DNA from: Neobittarella massiliensis (ex Bilen et al. 2018)
Lineage (GTDB): Bacteria; Bacillota; Clostridia; Oscillospirales; Ruminococcaceae
Direction of reading: 5' to 3'
NCBI RefSeq assembly: GCF_900289145.1
Contig: NZ_OKQO01000002.1
Span: 1-64,000 of the forward strand
DNA: 64,000 nucleotides
Shown: positions 52,177 to 60,384 of the stretch, piece after piece
Numbering within the stretch: position 1 is the first letter of the stretch
How the letters are laid out: each line of letters opens with the position of its first letter
The notes under the pieces: model-generated
The model's input: only the letters and a program-made list of their open reading frames with translations
Databases searched by the model: none
Told to the model about the DNA's origin: nothing
Position numbers and translations under genes: made by a program

Positions 52177-52533
52177 ATGGCATTTCTTATGAAAAAGACC
52201 CTGGAATCGGTAGCAGTAGAGGACTCTGACGCCTGCTGCGAGGTACACGGCTGCATCACCGCGCCACCTGCCGCCCAGAAGATGCGCATCATGCTGGAGG
52301 TCTTCGGCCTGCGCGATATGGACTACTACATCTTTGTAGAGGTCCGCGACAGCGAATGTGAGTGCGGGGAGACCGTGGCCACCGCCAGCTACTTTACACC
52401 GGTACGGCCGGAGGGCTGTGACTGCAAGACCGAGATCCCGCTGGAGATCATGGTGCCGCTCACCGGCTGCCAGAGCTGCGAAGATATGGTCGTCGACGTC
52501 TGCATCCAGTACGTGGGCTGCTCCTGCCGCTAG
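52177..52533 (+). CDS. Cysteine-rich small protein of unknown function
   Basis: A 118-residue protein with about a dozen cysteines arranged as CC, CEC, CDC, CQSC and a terminal CSC. The spacing suggests metal or disulfide clusters rather than a single zinc ribbon. It has no signal peptide or membrane segment and its middle is beta-rich and acidic. The ATG follows GGGGGAG by eight bases, and a terminator closes the gene. I do not recognise the family; a spore-coat or metal-binding role is only speculation in this spore-former. Confidence 0.65.
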   Translation: MAFLMKKTLESVAVEDSDACCEVHGCITAPPAAQKMRIMLEVFGLRDMDYYIFVEVRDSECECGETVATASYFTPVRPEGCDCKTEIPLEIMVPLTGCQSCEDMVVDVCIQYVGCSCR

Positions 52534-52563
52534 TCACCTGAGTAAAGGGGTATCCATATGTAA

Positions 52564-52590
52564 AAAAGGGCCGCGAGAGCGGCCCTTTTT
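52564..52590. terminator. Bidirectional intrinsic terminator
   Basis: A 12-base stem (AAAAAGGGCCGC with GCGGCCCTTTTT) around GAGA. Confidence 0.9.
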
Positions 52591-52621
52591 GTCGGCTTAT
52601 CTGCCCCGGCAAGGCGTCCGC

Positions 52622-52813
52622 TCAGTCGTCTCCGGCGGTCAGATTGTCGGCAAAGGCAGACAGCTCCTTGTAGGTGTGCACGTTCTCGGCCCGGTCACCG
52701 ATCATGCCCTGCACATACTGGGGCAGCGCCGCAAACAACTGGTGGGCCTTTTCGCTTCGATCGATGAGTTCGTACAGGTCCTGGTAGCGGGTGTTTTTCT
52801 TTTCCTTTTTCAC
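52622..52813 (-). CDS. Small charged protein, third gene of a small-protein operon (63 residues)
   Basis: GTG start eight bases after GAGGAGG. The product is helical and charged, beginning MKKEKKNTRYQDLYEL, with no cysteine, signal or membrane helix. It lies 19 bases after the second gene of the set and ends next to a shared terminator. I do not recognise it. Confidence 0.65.
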   Translation of the reverse strand: MKKEKKNTRYQDLYELIDRSEKAHQLFAALPQYVQGMIGDRAENVHTYKELSAFADNLTAGDD

Positions 52814-52832
52814 CGTTTAGCCCTCCTCTTGA

Positions 52833-53018
52833 TCAAAAAGGGGTGTACTTGGCCGCCAGCATCCCCACGGCTCGCTGCAGCTCCTCAAAGCTGCCGATGT
52901 CCAGCGCGTCCAGCTTGCGCTTTATAAACACCGGCTGGCTGCAGTAGTACTCGTAGGCCGATAGGTCCTGGTCCAGCAGGTCCGACAGCCCCAACCGGTA
53001 ATACAGCTCCTCGGCCAT
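52833..53018 (-). CDS. Small helical protein, second gene of a small-protein operon (61 residues)
   Basis: ATG at 53018 six bases after GGGAG, overlapping the upstream gene's TGA by one base (TGATG), which indicates coupled translation. The product (MAEELYYRLGLSDLLD...) is acidic, helical and rich in Tyr and Leu, like an adaptor or inhibitor peptide. I do not recognise it. Confidence 0.65.
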   Translation of the reverse strand: MAEELYYRLGLSDLLDQDLSAYEYYCSQPVFIKRKLDALDIGSFEELQRAVGMLAAKYTPF

Positions 53019-53164
53019 CACTGTCTCCCTTTTTTGCGGTAGGCGATCAGTATCAGCTCGTCCCCCAACACGTCGGCGATCTGGCGCTCCACCTCGCCGA
53101 TGGTCAGCGCCTCCTGCGGGGTCAGGGGGGCGATCTCGTACTGCTGCGCGTTTTGTTCTCCCAT
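53018..53164 (-). CDS. Small acidic protein, first gene of a small-protein operon (48 residues)
   Basis: ATG six bases after AAAGGAG. The product (MGEQNAQQYEIAPLTPQE...) is acidic in the middle and basic at the end (YRKKGRQ). The codon use matches the neighbouring genes and its stop overlaps the start of the next gene. It is too short for a domain call and I do not recognise it. Confidence 0.6.
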   Translation of the reverse strand: MGEQNAQQYEIAPLTPQEALTIGEVERQIADVLGDELILIAYRKKGRQ

Positions 53165-53400
53165 GTCTCTCTCCTTTTCTCTAGCGGGGTGATCCGGCGG
53201 CAGGTCCCCATAAAAAATCGATTTCGCCCCGCACTGTTAGTATGGAGCGCGCCGCCGGCACCATCCATGGAAAATCTCAGCGCTACAGGCCGTACACCGA
53301 TTTTGGGTTCTATTTGGGTTATACTAATTTTATGAAAAAAGCCCGCATATCGCCGCCTGCCGGCGACCGAGAGACGAGAATGATGAGGGGGAAAAGATAC

Positions 53401-53886
53401 ATGCCCATACAACCCAGTGAACAGCGGCCCAAACAGCCGGTGCGCTATACACGCCCCAGCGATGCACAGCTAAAAAAGCGGCTCACGCCCCAGCAGTTTG
53501 CCGTGGTGCGCAAAGACCATACCGAGGAACCCTACAGCAGCAGTTATTGGCAGGAGCAGCGGCCCGGCATCTATGTCGATATCGCCACCGGCGAGCCGCT
53601 CTTTTGTTCCAACGACAAATTTGACGCCGGCTGCGGATGGCCCAGCTTTACTCGCCCCATCCGGCAAGACCTGCTGGAGGAACGGCCCGATCACTCGCTG
53701 GGCATGTGCCGCACCGAGGTGCGCAGCAAGCTGGGCGACAGCCACCTGGGCCACGTCTTTGACGATGGCCCGGCCGAGCGCGGCGGCCTGCGCTACTGCA
53801 TCAACGCCGCCGCACTGCGCTTTATCCCCAAAAGTGAGATGCAGCGCGCCGGTTACGGCTATCTGTTACCGCTGGTCGACGGCTGA
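53401..53886 (+). CDS. msrB: Peptide-methionine (R)-S-oxide reductase
   Basis: A 161-residue repair enzyme that reduces methionine-R-sulfoxide in proteins. The family blocks GCGWPSF, RSKLGDSHLGHVF and RYCINAAALRF are present, with catalytic Cys at 133 in the last. The zinc-binding CxxC pairs found in many MsrB proteins are absent, so this is the zinc-free form. The ATG at 53401 follows GAGGGGG; the frame extends upstream to a TATACT -10 (53320-53325) and the extra residues are unlike the family. Confidence 0.93.
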   Translation: MPIQPSEQRPKQPVRYTRPSDAQLKKRLTPQQFAVVRKDHTEEPYSSSYWQEQRPGIYVDIATGEPLFCSNDKFDAGCGWPSFTRPIRQDLLEERPDHSLGMCRTEVRSKLGDSHLGHVFDDGPAERGGLRYCINAAALRFIPKSEMQRAGYGYLLPLVDG

Positions 53887-53910
53887 ACCGCCAGCCTTTT
53901 TTAAAATGTC

Positions 53911-53955
53911 AAAGCACAGGGCCGCTATCCATGCGGGCGGCCCTGTGCTTTTTAT
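53911..53955. terminator. Bidirectional intrinsic terminator
   Basis: A perfect 15-base stem (53911-53925 with 53937-53951) flanked by A and T residues, between msrB and the convergent germination gene. Confidence 0.9.
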
Positions 53956-53962
53956 TTCTCTC

Positions 53963-55366
53963 TCACGAGTGGTGCGGGTGCTGGCTGTTGCGGGCAAAGC
54001 GCCGCTTGAACAGGTCGATGAAGCCCCGCGGTTTAAAGGGGCAGATGGGGGAGAGGTAGCGGTCTCTGGTGATGGTAGAATTGACCGCGGCCATGATAAA
54101 GATCAGCACCAGCCCGGCGCCAAAGCCCCAAATACCAAACGCCCAGGTCAGCACCAAAAGCCCCATGCGGCAAAATTTGATCGAGTAGCCCAGCTCGATG
54201 CTCGGCTGAGAAAAGGTGGCGATGGCCACGAACGACATGTAGAAGATCGTCTGCGGGATCGCCACCCCCGACTGCACCGCAAAATCACCCAGTATCAGCC
54301 CGCCGACGATGCTAAATGAACTCGAGAGCACCGAAGGGGTGTTGATGCTGGCCAGCCGCAGCCCATCGATGGCGAACTCGATGAGGATGAGCTGCAGCAC
54401 GATGGGCAGCGCCGAGGTGTTCTCCACCTTTAAAAACGAAAATAGCGATGGGATCTTGTCGGGGTAGTGCAGCGCCAGCATCCACACCGGGGTGATGAGC
54501 ATGGTGACAAAGGCAGTGGAGATGCGGATCATCTTCATATACCACCCCACCAGCGGCGGAAAATAGAAGTCGTCGGCCTCCTGGGTAAAGTCTACCAGCC
54601 GGGTGGGCAAAATGATCGAGGTGGGGCAGTTGTCCACCAGCAGCACCACCCGCCCCTCCACCAGGTTGGCGGCGGTCACGTCCGGGCGCTCGCTGTTGCG
54701 CACCTTGGGGAACGGGTTGAGCGATGGCCGCGGCAACAGCAGCTCCACCAGGTTCTGCTGGTTGATGATCTCGTTTTTTACATCCAGCTGCTGCAGGCGC
54801 TCCCGCAGCGACTGCAGCAGTTTTTCATCGGCTTTGCCGCCGATATAGCCCACCACGACGTCGGTCTTCGACTGCGCCCCCACCGAGAAGATCTCAAACA
54901 CCAGCTTGGGGTCGCGGATGCGGCGGCGGATCAGAGCGGTATTGAATACCACCGTCTCGGTAAAGCCGTCGCGGCTGCCCCGCAGCACCTTGTCCTTTTC
55001 CGGCTCGTCAACGCCTCTGGCCGGGTAGGTGCGGGTATCTAAAACGATGCAGCCCTCCAGCCCCTCTATAAGCATCAGCGCCGGCCCAGCCAGCAGGCTA
55101 TCCACCGCCTTTTGGGGGTCTGTCTCTACCGTGTACTCCACATAGGGCATAAACTGGTCGCCAAATTGTTCCAGCGACTGCAGCCGGTCCATCTGCTCTT
55201 TTTTGATAGAGTACCAAAACTGCATGATGCGCTGCAGCAGGTCGTCCTTTACAAAGCCGTCGACAAAGTACATCGTGCACTGCCGCTGGCCGATAACGAT
55301 GGCTTTTTCCAGCAGGTCAAAGCTCTTTTTCATGGGCAACAGGGCCCGCAGCTCGTCAGGTCTCAC
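53963..55366 (-). CDS. GerA-family spore germination protein (SpoVAF-like)
   Basis: A 467-residue membrane protein with a soluble N-terminal half (about 1-235) and four to five membrane helices in the C-terminal half, the GerAA/SpoVAF layout. Markers are the PARGVDEPEKDKVLRGSRDGF-like segment near residue 115, NPFP and the SINTPSVLSS block in the membrane part. It would sit in the spore inner membrane. No GerAB, GerAC or spoVA genes are beside it, so it is an orphan; SpoVAF-like is the better guess. The GTG at 55366 lies five bases after GGAGGTGA. Confidence 0.9.
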   Translation of the reverse strand: MRPDELRALLPMKKSFDLLEKAIVIGQRQCTMYFVDGFVKDDLLQRIMQFWYSIKKEQMDRLQSLEQFGDQFMPYVEYTVETDPQKAVDSLLAGPALMLIEGLEGCIVLDTRTYPARGVDEPEKDKVLRGSRDGFTETVVFNTALIRRRIRDPKLVFEIFSVGAQSKTDVVVGYIGGKADEKLLQSLRERLQQLDVKNEIINQQNLVELLLPRPSLNPFPKVRNSERPDVTAANLVEGRVVLLVDNCPTSIILPTRLVDFTQEADDFYFPPLVGWYMKMIRISTAFVTMLITPVWMLALHYPDKIPSLFSFLKVENTSALPIVLQLILIEFAIDGLRLASINTPSVLSSSFSIVGGLILGDFAVQSGVAIPQTIFYMSFVAIATFSQPSIELGYSIKFCRMGLLVLTWAFGIWGFGAGLVLIFIMAAVNSTITRDRYLSPICPFKPRGFIDLFKRRFARNSQHPHHS

Positions 55367-55505
55367 AGCACTCACCTCCAACAGTCAGTCTGCCCGGTAA
55401 AAAGTTGCCCTATGCAGCGCGTGTCATTGCCAGCAGTCCGCTGCACATGCTAAAATAAAACCAATGTGAAAGATGTGATCGTGTAGATAGGGAGGTGACT
55501 TGACC

Positions 55506-56168
55506 GTGGAGGATAAGCTGCTCGACAGCTGCCCAGCCGCGATCCGCCAGCGCTTGCTGGCCCGCAGTTTTGACCCGGGCGAACTGCTGCTCTTGCAGGG
55601 AGAGCAGGAGCACTGGCTCTACCTGCTGCGGCAGGGCCAGGTAGAGATCTTCAAACAGCTGGCCGACGGGCGTCAGTTCTCGGTGGGGCTCATGCAGCCG
55701 GGGGTGCTCATCGGCGACCTGGAGGCGCTGGGCCAGCAGTCGGTGCTGCACACCGCCCGTGCAGTGACCGCCTGCGAAACGCTCTGTCTCACCCGGGAGG
55801 ACTTTTTCGACTGGTGCCGGTCCAGCTGGCCCTTTTGCCGTCAGGTCATGGACCAGCTGGCCCAAAAAGTGGTGCTGCTCTCCCAGCAGGCGGCGCTCAA
55901 CAGCTGCGCCACTCTCGACCAGATCCTGCTCCTAGAACTGGCCCAGGCGGCCCAGCGCGGCCAGTCACAGCTCGACAAAGCGCATGTGGTCTGGCAGATG
56001 GCCGCCGCCCCCCGCAGCACCAACCGGGTGCTGGCCCGCTTTCGCCAGCAGGGGTTTATCGATGTCGACCGCACCGCCATCACCATTCTCGACCGCGCCG
56101 CCCTGTTCGCACAGGCCCGCCGCGCCGGGCTCTCCTGCCAAAACGGCCACTGGCGATTTATACAATAA
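55506..56168 (+). CDS. Crp/Fnr-family transcriptional regulator
   Basis: A 220-residue regulator. Residues about 15-120 form a cyclic-nucleotide-type beta roll (ending with the long dimer helix to about 145), and about 150-205 a winged helix with the recognition segment APRSTNRVLARFRQQGFI. No Fnr-type cysteine cluster is visible and the cAMP-contacting residues are not conserved, so the effector is unknown. The GTG at 55506 sits eight bases after GGGAGGTG; a TTG at 55500 is too close to it. It precedes the TrpF-like/kinase pair by 135 bases and is a plausible activator of it. Confidence 0.85.
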   Translation: MEDKLLDSCPAAIRQRLLARSFDPGELLLLQGEQEHWLYLLRQGQVEIFKQLADGRQFSVGLMQPGVLIGDLEALGQQSVLHTARAVTACETLCLTREDFFDWCRSSWPFCRQVMDQLAQKVVLLSQQAALNSCATLDQILLLELAQAAQRGQSQLDKAHVVWQMAAAPRSTNRVLARFRQQGFIDVDRTAITILDRAALFAQARRAGLSCQNGHWRFIQ

Positions 56169-56302
56169 CAGCGCCGCATTTTAGGCGCCTTATCGGACCT
56201 GGGTCCTTGCCGGGGGCAGCGGCCCCAGTCTATCATGATAGGTGTAAACAGCGCTGCGCCCGGCGCGGTGCCCACCTAATAACAGAAAGGCGGCAATGCG
56301 AC

Positions 56303-56992
56303 ATGATCACCCAGATTTACTCCATCCAAACCGTAGAAGAGGCGCTGGCCTGCATCGAGGCCGGGGCCGACCATCTCGGCCTGCTGCCCGAGCAGCTGGA
56401 AGACGGCAAGCCCATCCCCTGCGGGGTGCCCAAGTCGGTCTGCCACGATATCCTAAACGCCTGCCGCGGCAGAGCGGTGCTCTCTTTCCTATCGGTTAAC
56501 GACGACCCCCAGTTTTACTACGACATGGCCAGCGAGTACCACCCCGACATCATCCACGTCACCGGCAAGCGCTTTTTCGTCAGCGAGCCGTTCGTCAAAA
56601 AGATCAAAGAGCTCTCGCCCGGCACCCGGGTCATGCAGGCGGTGCCCATGACCGGCCCCGAGGCGGTGGATTTTGCCAAGAAATACGCCCAGTGGGCAGA
56701 CCTGCTCATTTTAGACTCGGTGGCGCCGGACCACGATGAGATCGGCGCGGCCGGCGTCACCCACGACTGGGATCTCGATCGCCAGATCGTGGAGTCGGTC
56801 GATGTCCCGGTCATCATCGCCGGCGGCCTGGGCCCCGACAACGTGGCCGCCGCCATCGAGCACGTCCGCCCCTGGGGCGTCGACTCGCTCACCAAGACCG
56901 ATGAGTTCCTGCCCGACGGCACGCGCCTGCAGAAAAAAGATATCGCCAAAGTGCGGGCTTTCTGTCAGGCGGCCAAAGCGGCCGGGAGGTGA
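56303..56992 (+). CDS. TrpF-like (phosphoribosylanthranilate isomerase superfamily) protein
   Basis: A 229-residue beta-alpha barrel. The C-terminal phosphate-binding loops IIAGGLGPDNV and GVDSLTKTDEF and the Asp in LILDS match TrpF. The N-terminus (MITQIYSIQTVEEA) lacks the KxCG motif with the catalytic Cys of true phosphoribosylanthranilate isomerases, and no other trp gene is nearby. It overlaps no gene and lies six bases before a PfkB kinase gene, with which it forms an operon. Most likely it acts on a phosphosugar made by that kinase; this is inference. Confidence 0.75.
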   Translation: MITQIYSIQTVEEALACIEAGADHLGLLPEQLEDGKPIPCGVPKSVCHDILNACRGRAVLSFLSVNDDPQFYYDMASEYHPDIIHVTGKRFFVSEPFVKKIKELSPGTRVMQAVPMTGPEAVDFAKKYAQWADLLILDSVAPDHDEIGAAGVTHDWDLDRQIVESVDVPVIIAGGLGPDNVAAAIEHVRPWGVDSLTKTDEFLPDGTRLQKKDIAKVRAFCQAAKAAGR

Positions 56993-56998
56993 GCGGCG

Positions 56999-58021
56999 GT
57001 GCCACAAAATAGAGCCGGCGTCCTCTGCGTGGGGGATATAAACGCCGATATCAACATCGACCGCCGGGCCGTCAAGACCGTCACCCAGAGCGCCGAGGAC
57101 CTGATGCGCGGCGGTTCGGTGGGCAATAAAGGCATGCTCTGCCCCGGCGGCACAGCGGCCAACACCGCAGTGGGCCTGGGTCGGCTGGGCACCCGCGTGG
57201 CCATCGCCGGCCTCATCGGGGCCGATGGCTTTGGCCAATTCTCCATCGACCACCTCGAAAAGGACGGGGTGGACACCAGCCATCTGGTGCGTCTGCCCGG
57301 CGGCTTTACCATGGTCACCGTCAACATCTTCGACCAAAACGGCGACCGCGAACTGAGCTTTGCCTTCCCCGAGCAGGGGGCGGCTTTCACACTGCTCACC
57401 CCCGATCACCTGCCCGATGCGCTGCTGGCGCAGTTCTCGGTATTTTACACCACCGGGGTGCCCATCCTGTTCGACCCCACCCGCAGCACGCTCATCGACT
57501 GTATGCACCGCTGCCATAAACTGGGGGTCACGGTGGCCTTCGACCTCAATATGCGTGTCGAGGCCCACGGCTATACCGACGATATCCGCCGCGCCTTCGA
57601 ACAGGCCGCCGCCGCGAGCGACATCCTGTTCGGCTCTGCCACCCAGGAGCTGCCCATCTTGACCGGCTGCACCGCCTGGGTGCAGGCAGCGCAGAAGTTG
57701 CGCCGGAGCTGCCGGGTGGTAGTGAGCAAAAACGGCGCCGCCGGAGCGGCGGTGTTCGGCCCCGGCGAGAGCTGCCAAATGCCGGCCTTCCCGGTATCGG
57801 TAAAAGACACGCTGGGCGCCGGCGACGCCTTTAACGCCGGGTTCCTCACCGCCTATGTGCAAAACAAGTCCCTGCGCGACTGCCTGCTGTGGGGCAGTGC
57901 CGCCGCCGGCTACTCCATCCAGTTTACCGGCAGCCGCACCACCCCCAACAGCCGGCAACTGGCCGCTTTTATGGCCGAGCACGCCGATATCGCCGCTCAG
58001 ATCGGCCCGGTCGCTGTCTAG
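56999..58021 (+). CDS. PfkB-family kinase paired with the TrpF-like protein
   Basis: A 340-residue ribokinase-fold enzyme. The glycine-rich segment GGTAANTAVGLGRLG (near 50) binds the sugar, and the anion hole GAGDAF carries the catalytic Asp at 276. The substrate is undetermined. The GTG follows GGGAGGTGA by six bases, a site that overlaps the end of the TrpF-like gene, so expression is coupled. A strong terminator follows. Confidence 0.85.
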   Translation: MPQNRAGVLCVGDINADINIDRRAVKTVTQSAEDLMRGGSVGNKGMLCPGGTAANTAVGLGRLGTRVAIAGLIGADGFGQFSIDHLEKDGVDTSHLVRLPGGFTMVTVNIFDQNGDRELSFAFPEQGAAFTLLTPDHLPDALLAQFSVFYTTGVPILFDPTRSTLIDCMHRCHKLGVTVAFDLNMRVEAHGYTDDIRRAFEQAAAASDILFGSATQELPILTGCTAWVQAAQKLRRSCRVVVSKNGAAGAAVFGPGESCQMPAFPVSVKDTLGAGDAFNAGFLTAYVQNKSLRDCLLWGSAAAGYSIQFTGSRTTPNSRQLAAFMAEHADIAAQIGPVAV

Positions 58022-58042
58022 CATACAAAAAGAGCACCTCTC

Positions 58043-58083
58043 AAGAGCGCACCGGTGACCTCGTGTCCCCGGTGCGCTCTTTC
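58043..58083 (+). terminator. Intrinsic terminator of the TrpF-like/kinase operon
   Basis: A 13-base stem (58043-58055 with 58069-58081) followed by TTTCTT. Confidence 0.85.
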
Positions 58084-58157
58084 TTGGCCCGCCGCCGGCG
58101 CACGGCAGCGAAAAACGGCCAAAAGACGAGGATGGACGATTTTGACGGCCCTTTCGG

Positions 58158-58187
58158 TTGACAGCACCCCGTCAAAAATAGTAGAAT
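58158..58187 (+). promoter_or_regulatory. Promoter of the yicC-remA-gmk-rpoZ cluster
   Basis: TTGACA (58158-58163), 18-base spacer, TAGAAT (58182-58187). An inverted repeat (TTTTGACGG 58140-58148 with CCGTCAAAA 58169-58177) brackets the -35 and enters the spacer, which could be an operator. Confidence 0.65.
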
Positions 58188-58266
58188 GTTTTTAAGAAAA
58201 CTATACAGAAATCAAAGTCAGCCGGTACTCTTGTCAGAGCACCGGCTGTAAATTGGGAGTGTGCAA

Positions 58267-59145
58267 ATGGTCAGGAGCATGACCGGTTACGGCCGCAGCC
58301 AACAGCAGCTGGGCGGCTACGACATTTTGGTAGAGCTCAAGAGCGTCAATCACCGCTATTTCGAGTTCGCCTGCAAGACCCCCCGCATGTACGGCTACCT
58401 GGAGGATAAACTCAAGGCGCTGGTCTCGTCGCAGGTCTCCCGCGGCAAGATCCAGCTCAACCTCTATCTCCAGGCCATCCAGGGGCAAGATACCCATATC
58501 GCCGTCGATCGGGCGGTGGCCGCCGGCTATGTGCAGGCGCTGCGCGGCGTGCAGCAGGAGCTGCAGGTGCGCGATGACCTCTCGCTGTGCGACGTGGCCC
58601 GCTTCCCCGATGTGTTTCTGGTGCAGCGCGCCCAGGAGGACCCCCAGCAGGTGTGGCAGCTGGTGAGCCAGGTGGCCGCCGCCGCGCTGGAGGAGTTTTG
58701 CACCATGCGGCAAAAAGAAGGCGCCCGCATGGCAGAAGACATCACCTGCCGCGCGACGCGGGTGGGCCAGCTGGTCGACGAGATCGAGGTGCTCTCCCCC
58801 CAGACGGTACAGGCATATCGGCAGCGCCTGCAGGCCAAACTGCAAGAGATACTGGAGAGCCGCCAGATCGACGAGGCCCGCATCCTCACCGAGGCGGCCA
58901 TCTTCGCCGACAAGGTGGCGGTGGACGAGGAGGTCGTGCGGCTGCGCAGCCACATCCGCTCGCTGGAGGAGATCTTTGCCGCCGGCGGCGCCGTGGGCCG
59001 CAAGCTCGACTTTTTGGTACAGGAATTTAACCGCGAGGCCAATACCATCGGCTCCAAGTGCTCCGATATGGCCGTCACCAAGCTGGTAGTCGAGCTCAAG
59101 AGCGAGATCGAGAAGATGCGCGAACAGGTGCAAAACATCGAGTGA
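58267..59145 (+). CDS. YicC-family RNA endonuclease
   Basis: A 292-residue protein with the diagnostic start [10 protein letters not shown], the family's [11 protein letters not shown] block near residue 22, and the C-terminal domain with the acidic motif [13 protein letters not shown] near 257. YicC proteins are endoribonucleases involved in RNA turnover. The ATG at 58267 has GGAG eight bases upstream; a GTG at 58261 is too close to it. It is the first gene of the conserved Firmicutes cluster. Confidence 0.93.
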   Translation: MVRSMTGYGRSQQQLGGYDILVELKSVNHRYFEFACKTPRMYGYLEDKLKALVSSQVSRGKIQLNLYLQAIQGQDTHIAVDRAVAAGYVQALRGVQQELQVRDDLSLCDVARFPDVFLVQRAQEDPQQVWQLVSQVAAAALEEFCTMRQKEGARMAEDITCRATRVGQLVDEIEVLSPQTVQAYRQRLQAKLQEILESRQIDEARILTEAAIFADKVAVDEEVVRLRSHIRSLEEIFAAGGAVGRKLDFLVQEFNREANTIGSKCSDMAVTKLVVELKSEIEKMREQVQNIE

Positions 59146-59170
59146 CGGCCCCAGCGGCAGGAGAAACAGC

Positions 59171-59446
59171 ATGAAATTACTCAACATAGGCTTTGGCAAC
59201 ATGGTCTCGGCCTCCCGCCTGGTGGCGGTGGTCAGCCCCGAGTCGGCCCCCATCAAGCGCATCATTCAGGAGGCCCGCGACAAAGGCCTGCTCATCGACG
59301 CCACTTACGGGCGGCGCACCCGCGCGGTCATCGTCACCGACAGCGACCACGTGGTGCTCTCGGCCATCCAACCCGAGACCATAGCCGGCCGGCTCGACGA
59401 AAAACAGGAACTCATAGAGGAGGTACAGTTGGAAGATGGGCAGTGA
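59171..59446 (+). CDS. remA: Extracellular matrix regulatory protein RemA-like (DUF370)
   Basis: A 91-residue protein with the family's [10 protein letters not shown] start, [10 protein letters not shown] and [11 protein letters not shown] blocks. In Bacillus subtilis RemA is a ring-forming DNA-binding activator of matrix and osmoprotection genes. Its 3' end overlaps gmk by 11 bases, a conserved arrangement. Confidence 0.93.
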   Translation: MKLLNIGFGNMVSASRLVAVVSPESAPIKRIIQEARDKGLLIDATYGRRTRAVIVTDSDHVVLSAIQPETIAGRLDEKQELIEEVQLEDGQ

Positions 59447-60056
59447 CAGCAGGGGTATTTTATACGTGCTCTCCGGGCCCTCGGGCTCGGGCAAAGGAAC
59501 GGTCATCCGCCATATGCTGCAGCAGGATGCCGACCGCTTCGCCTTTTCGGTGTCGGCTACCACCCGCAGCCCCCGCCCCGGCGAGATCGACGGCAAAGAC
59601 TATTTTTTCATCACCCGCCAGGATTTTGAAAACAAGATAGCCAGCGGCGAGATGCTGGAGTACGTGGAGTACTGCGGCAACTACTACGGCACGCCCCGCG
59701 CCCCGGTCGAAGAGACCCTGCGCCAGGGCCGCGACATGCTGCTGGAGATCGAGGTGACCGGCGGCAAGAACGTAAAGCGCCTGCTGCCCGAGGCGGTGCT
59801 CATCTTCATCGCTCCGCCCAGCATCAAAGAGCTGCGCGAGCGCCTCACCGGCCGCGGGACCGAGGACAGCGCCACCATCGAGCGCCGCCTCGAAGTGGCC
59901 AGAAGCGAGCTGGGTGAGTACGTCAACTACGACTACCTGGCCCTAAACGATACAGTGGAGCAATGCGTGGGCCGCATCGGTGCCATCATGCAGGCCGAAA
60001 AGACCGCCACCACGCGCATGCGTGCATTTATGGAAAGAGTGATACAACATGTCTAA
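59436..60056 (+). CDS. gmk: Guanylate kinase
   Basis: A 206-residue kinase phosphorylating GMP to GDP with ATP. The P-loop is GPSGSGKGT (residues 14-22), the GMP-binding block [11 protein letters not shown] follows near 42, and the late block LAVNDxxE-like YLALNDTVE lies near 168. It overlaps remA at its start and rpoZ at its end by eight bases, consistent with one translation unit. Confidence 0.96.
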   Translation: MGSDSRGILYVLSGPSGSGKGTVIRHMLQQDADRFAFSVSATTRSPRPGEIDGKDYFFITRQDFENKIASGEMLEYVEYCGNYYGTPRAPVEETLRQGRDMLLEIEVTGGKNVKRLLPEAVLIFIAPPSIKELRERLTGRGTEDSATIERRLEVARSELGEYVNYDYLALNDTVEQCVGRIGAIMQAEKTATTRMRAFMERVIQHV

Positions 60057-60285
60057 TACCAAAAGAGAGACCAATATGCTGCGCCCGGCCATGTCCGAGC
60101 TGTTAGAGCCCAACCAGAGCTACTACTCGCTGGTGGTGGCCGTCGCCAAACGCGCCCGCGAGATCTGCGAGGAGGCCGAGGAAGAAAAAGAGATCCTCAC
60201 CGAAAAGCCGGTCAAGCTGGCGGTGGAGGAGTTTGCCGACGGCGAGTGCTCGGTGCGCCCGGCCACCCACCACGATAACGACTGA
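60049..60285 (+). CDS. rpoZ: RNA polymerase omega subunit
   Basis: A 78-residue protein with the omega signature of a Leu-rich start (MLRPAMSELLE), SYYSLVVAVAKRARE and EKPVKLAVEEF. It assists assembly of the beta' subunit. It overlaps gmk by eight bases. An inverted repeat (60303-60311 with 60316-60324) without a T tract follows, before coaBC. Confidence 0.93.
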   Translation: MSNTKRETNMLRPAMSELLEPNQSYYSLVVAVAKRAREICEEAEEEKEILTEKPVKLAVEEFADGECSVRPATHHDND

Positions 60286-60384
60286 ACACGATATCTATAG
60301 CAGGGGAGGGGCCAGCCCCTCCCCCTACGCCTTTTATGACCGATAGCGCCGGCGGCGAGCCGGCCAGCAGAGGGGGAAACGCCT

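Noticed and set aside
56303-56992. Calling this gene trpF
   Set aside because: The N-terminal KxCG motif with the catalytic Cys is absent and no other tryptophan gene is nearby.
56711-58024. A 437-codon minus-strand reading frame
   Set aside because: Opposite the TrpF-like and PfkB genes, which have clear motifs and ribosome sites.
60303-60324. A terminator between rpoZ and coaBC
   Set aside because: A 9-base inverted repeat is present but no T tract follows, and coaBC commonly belongs to the same transcript.
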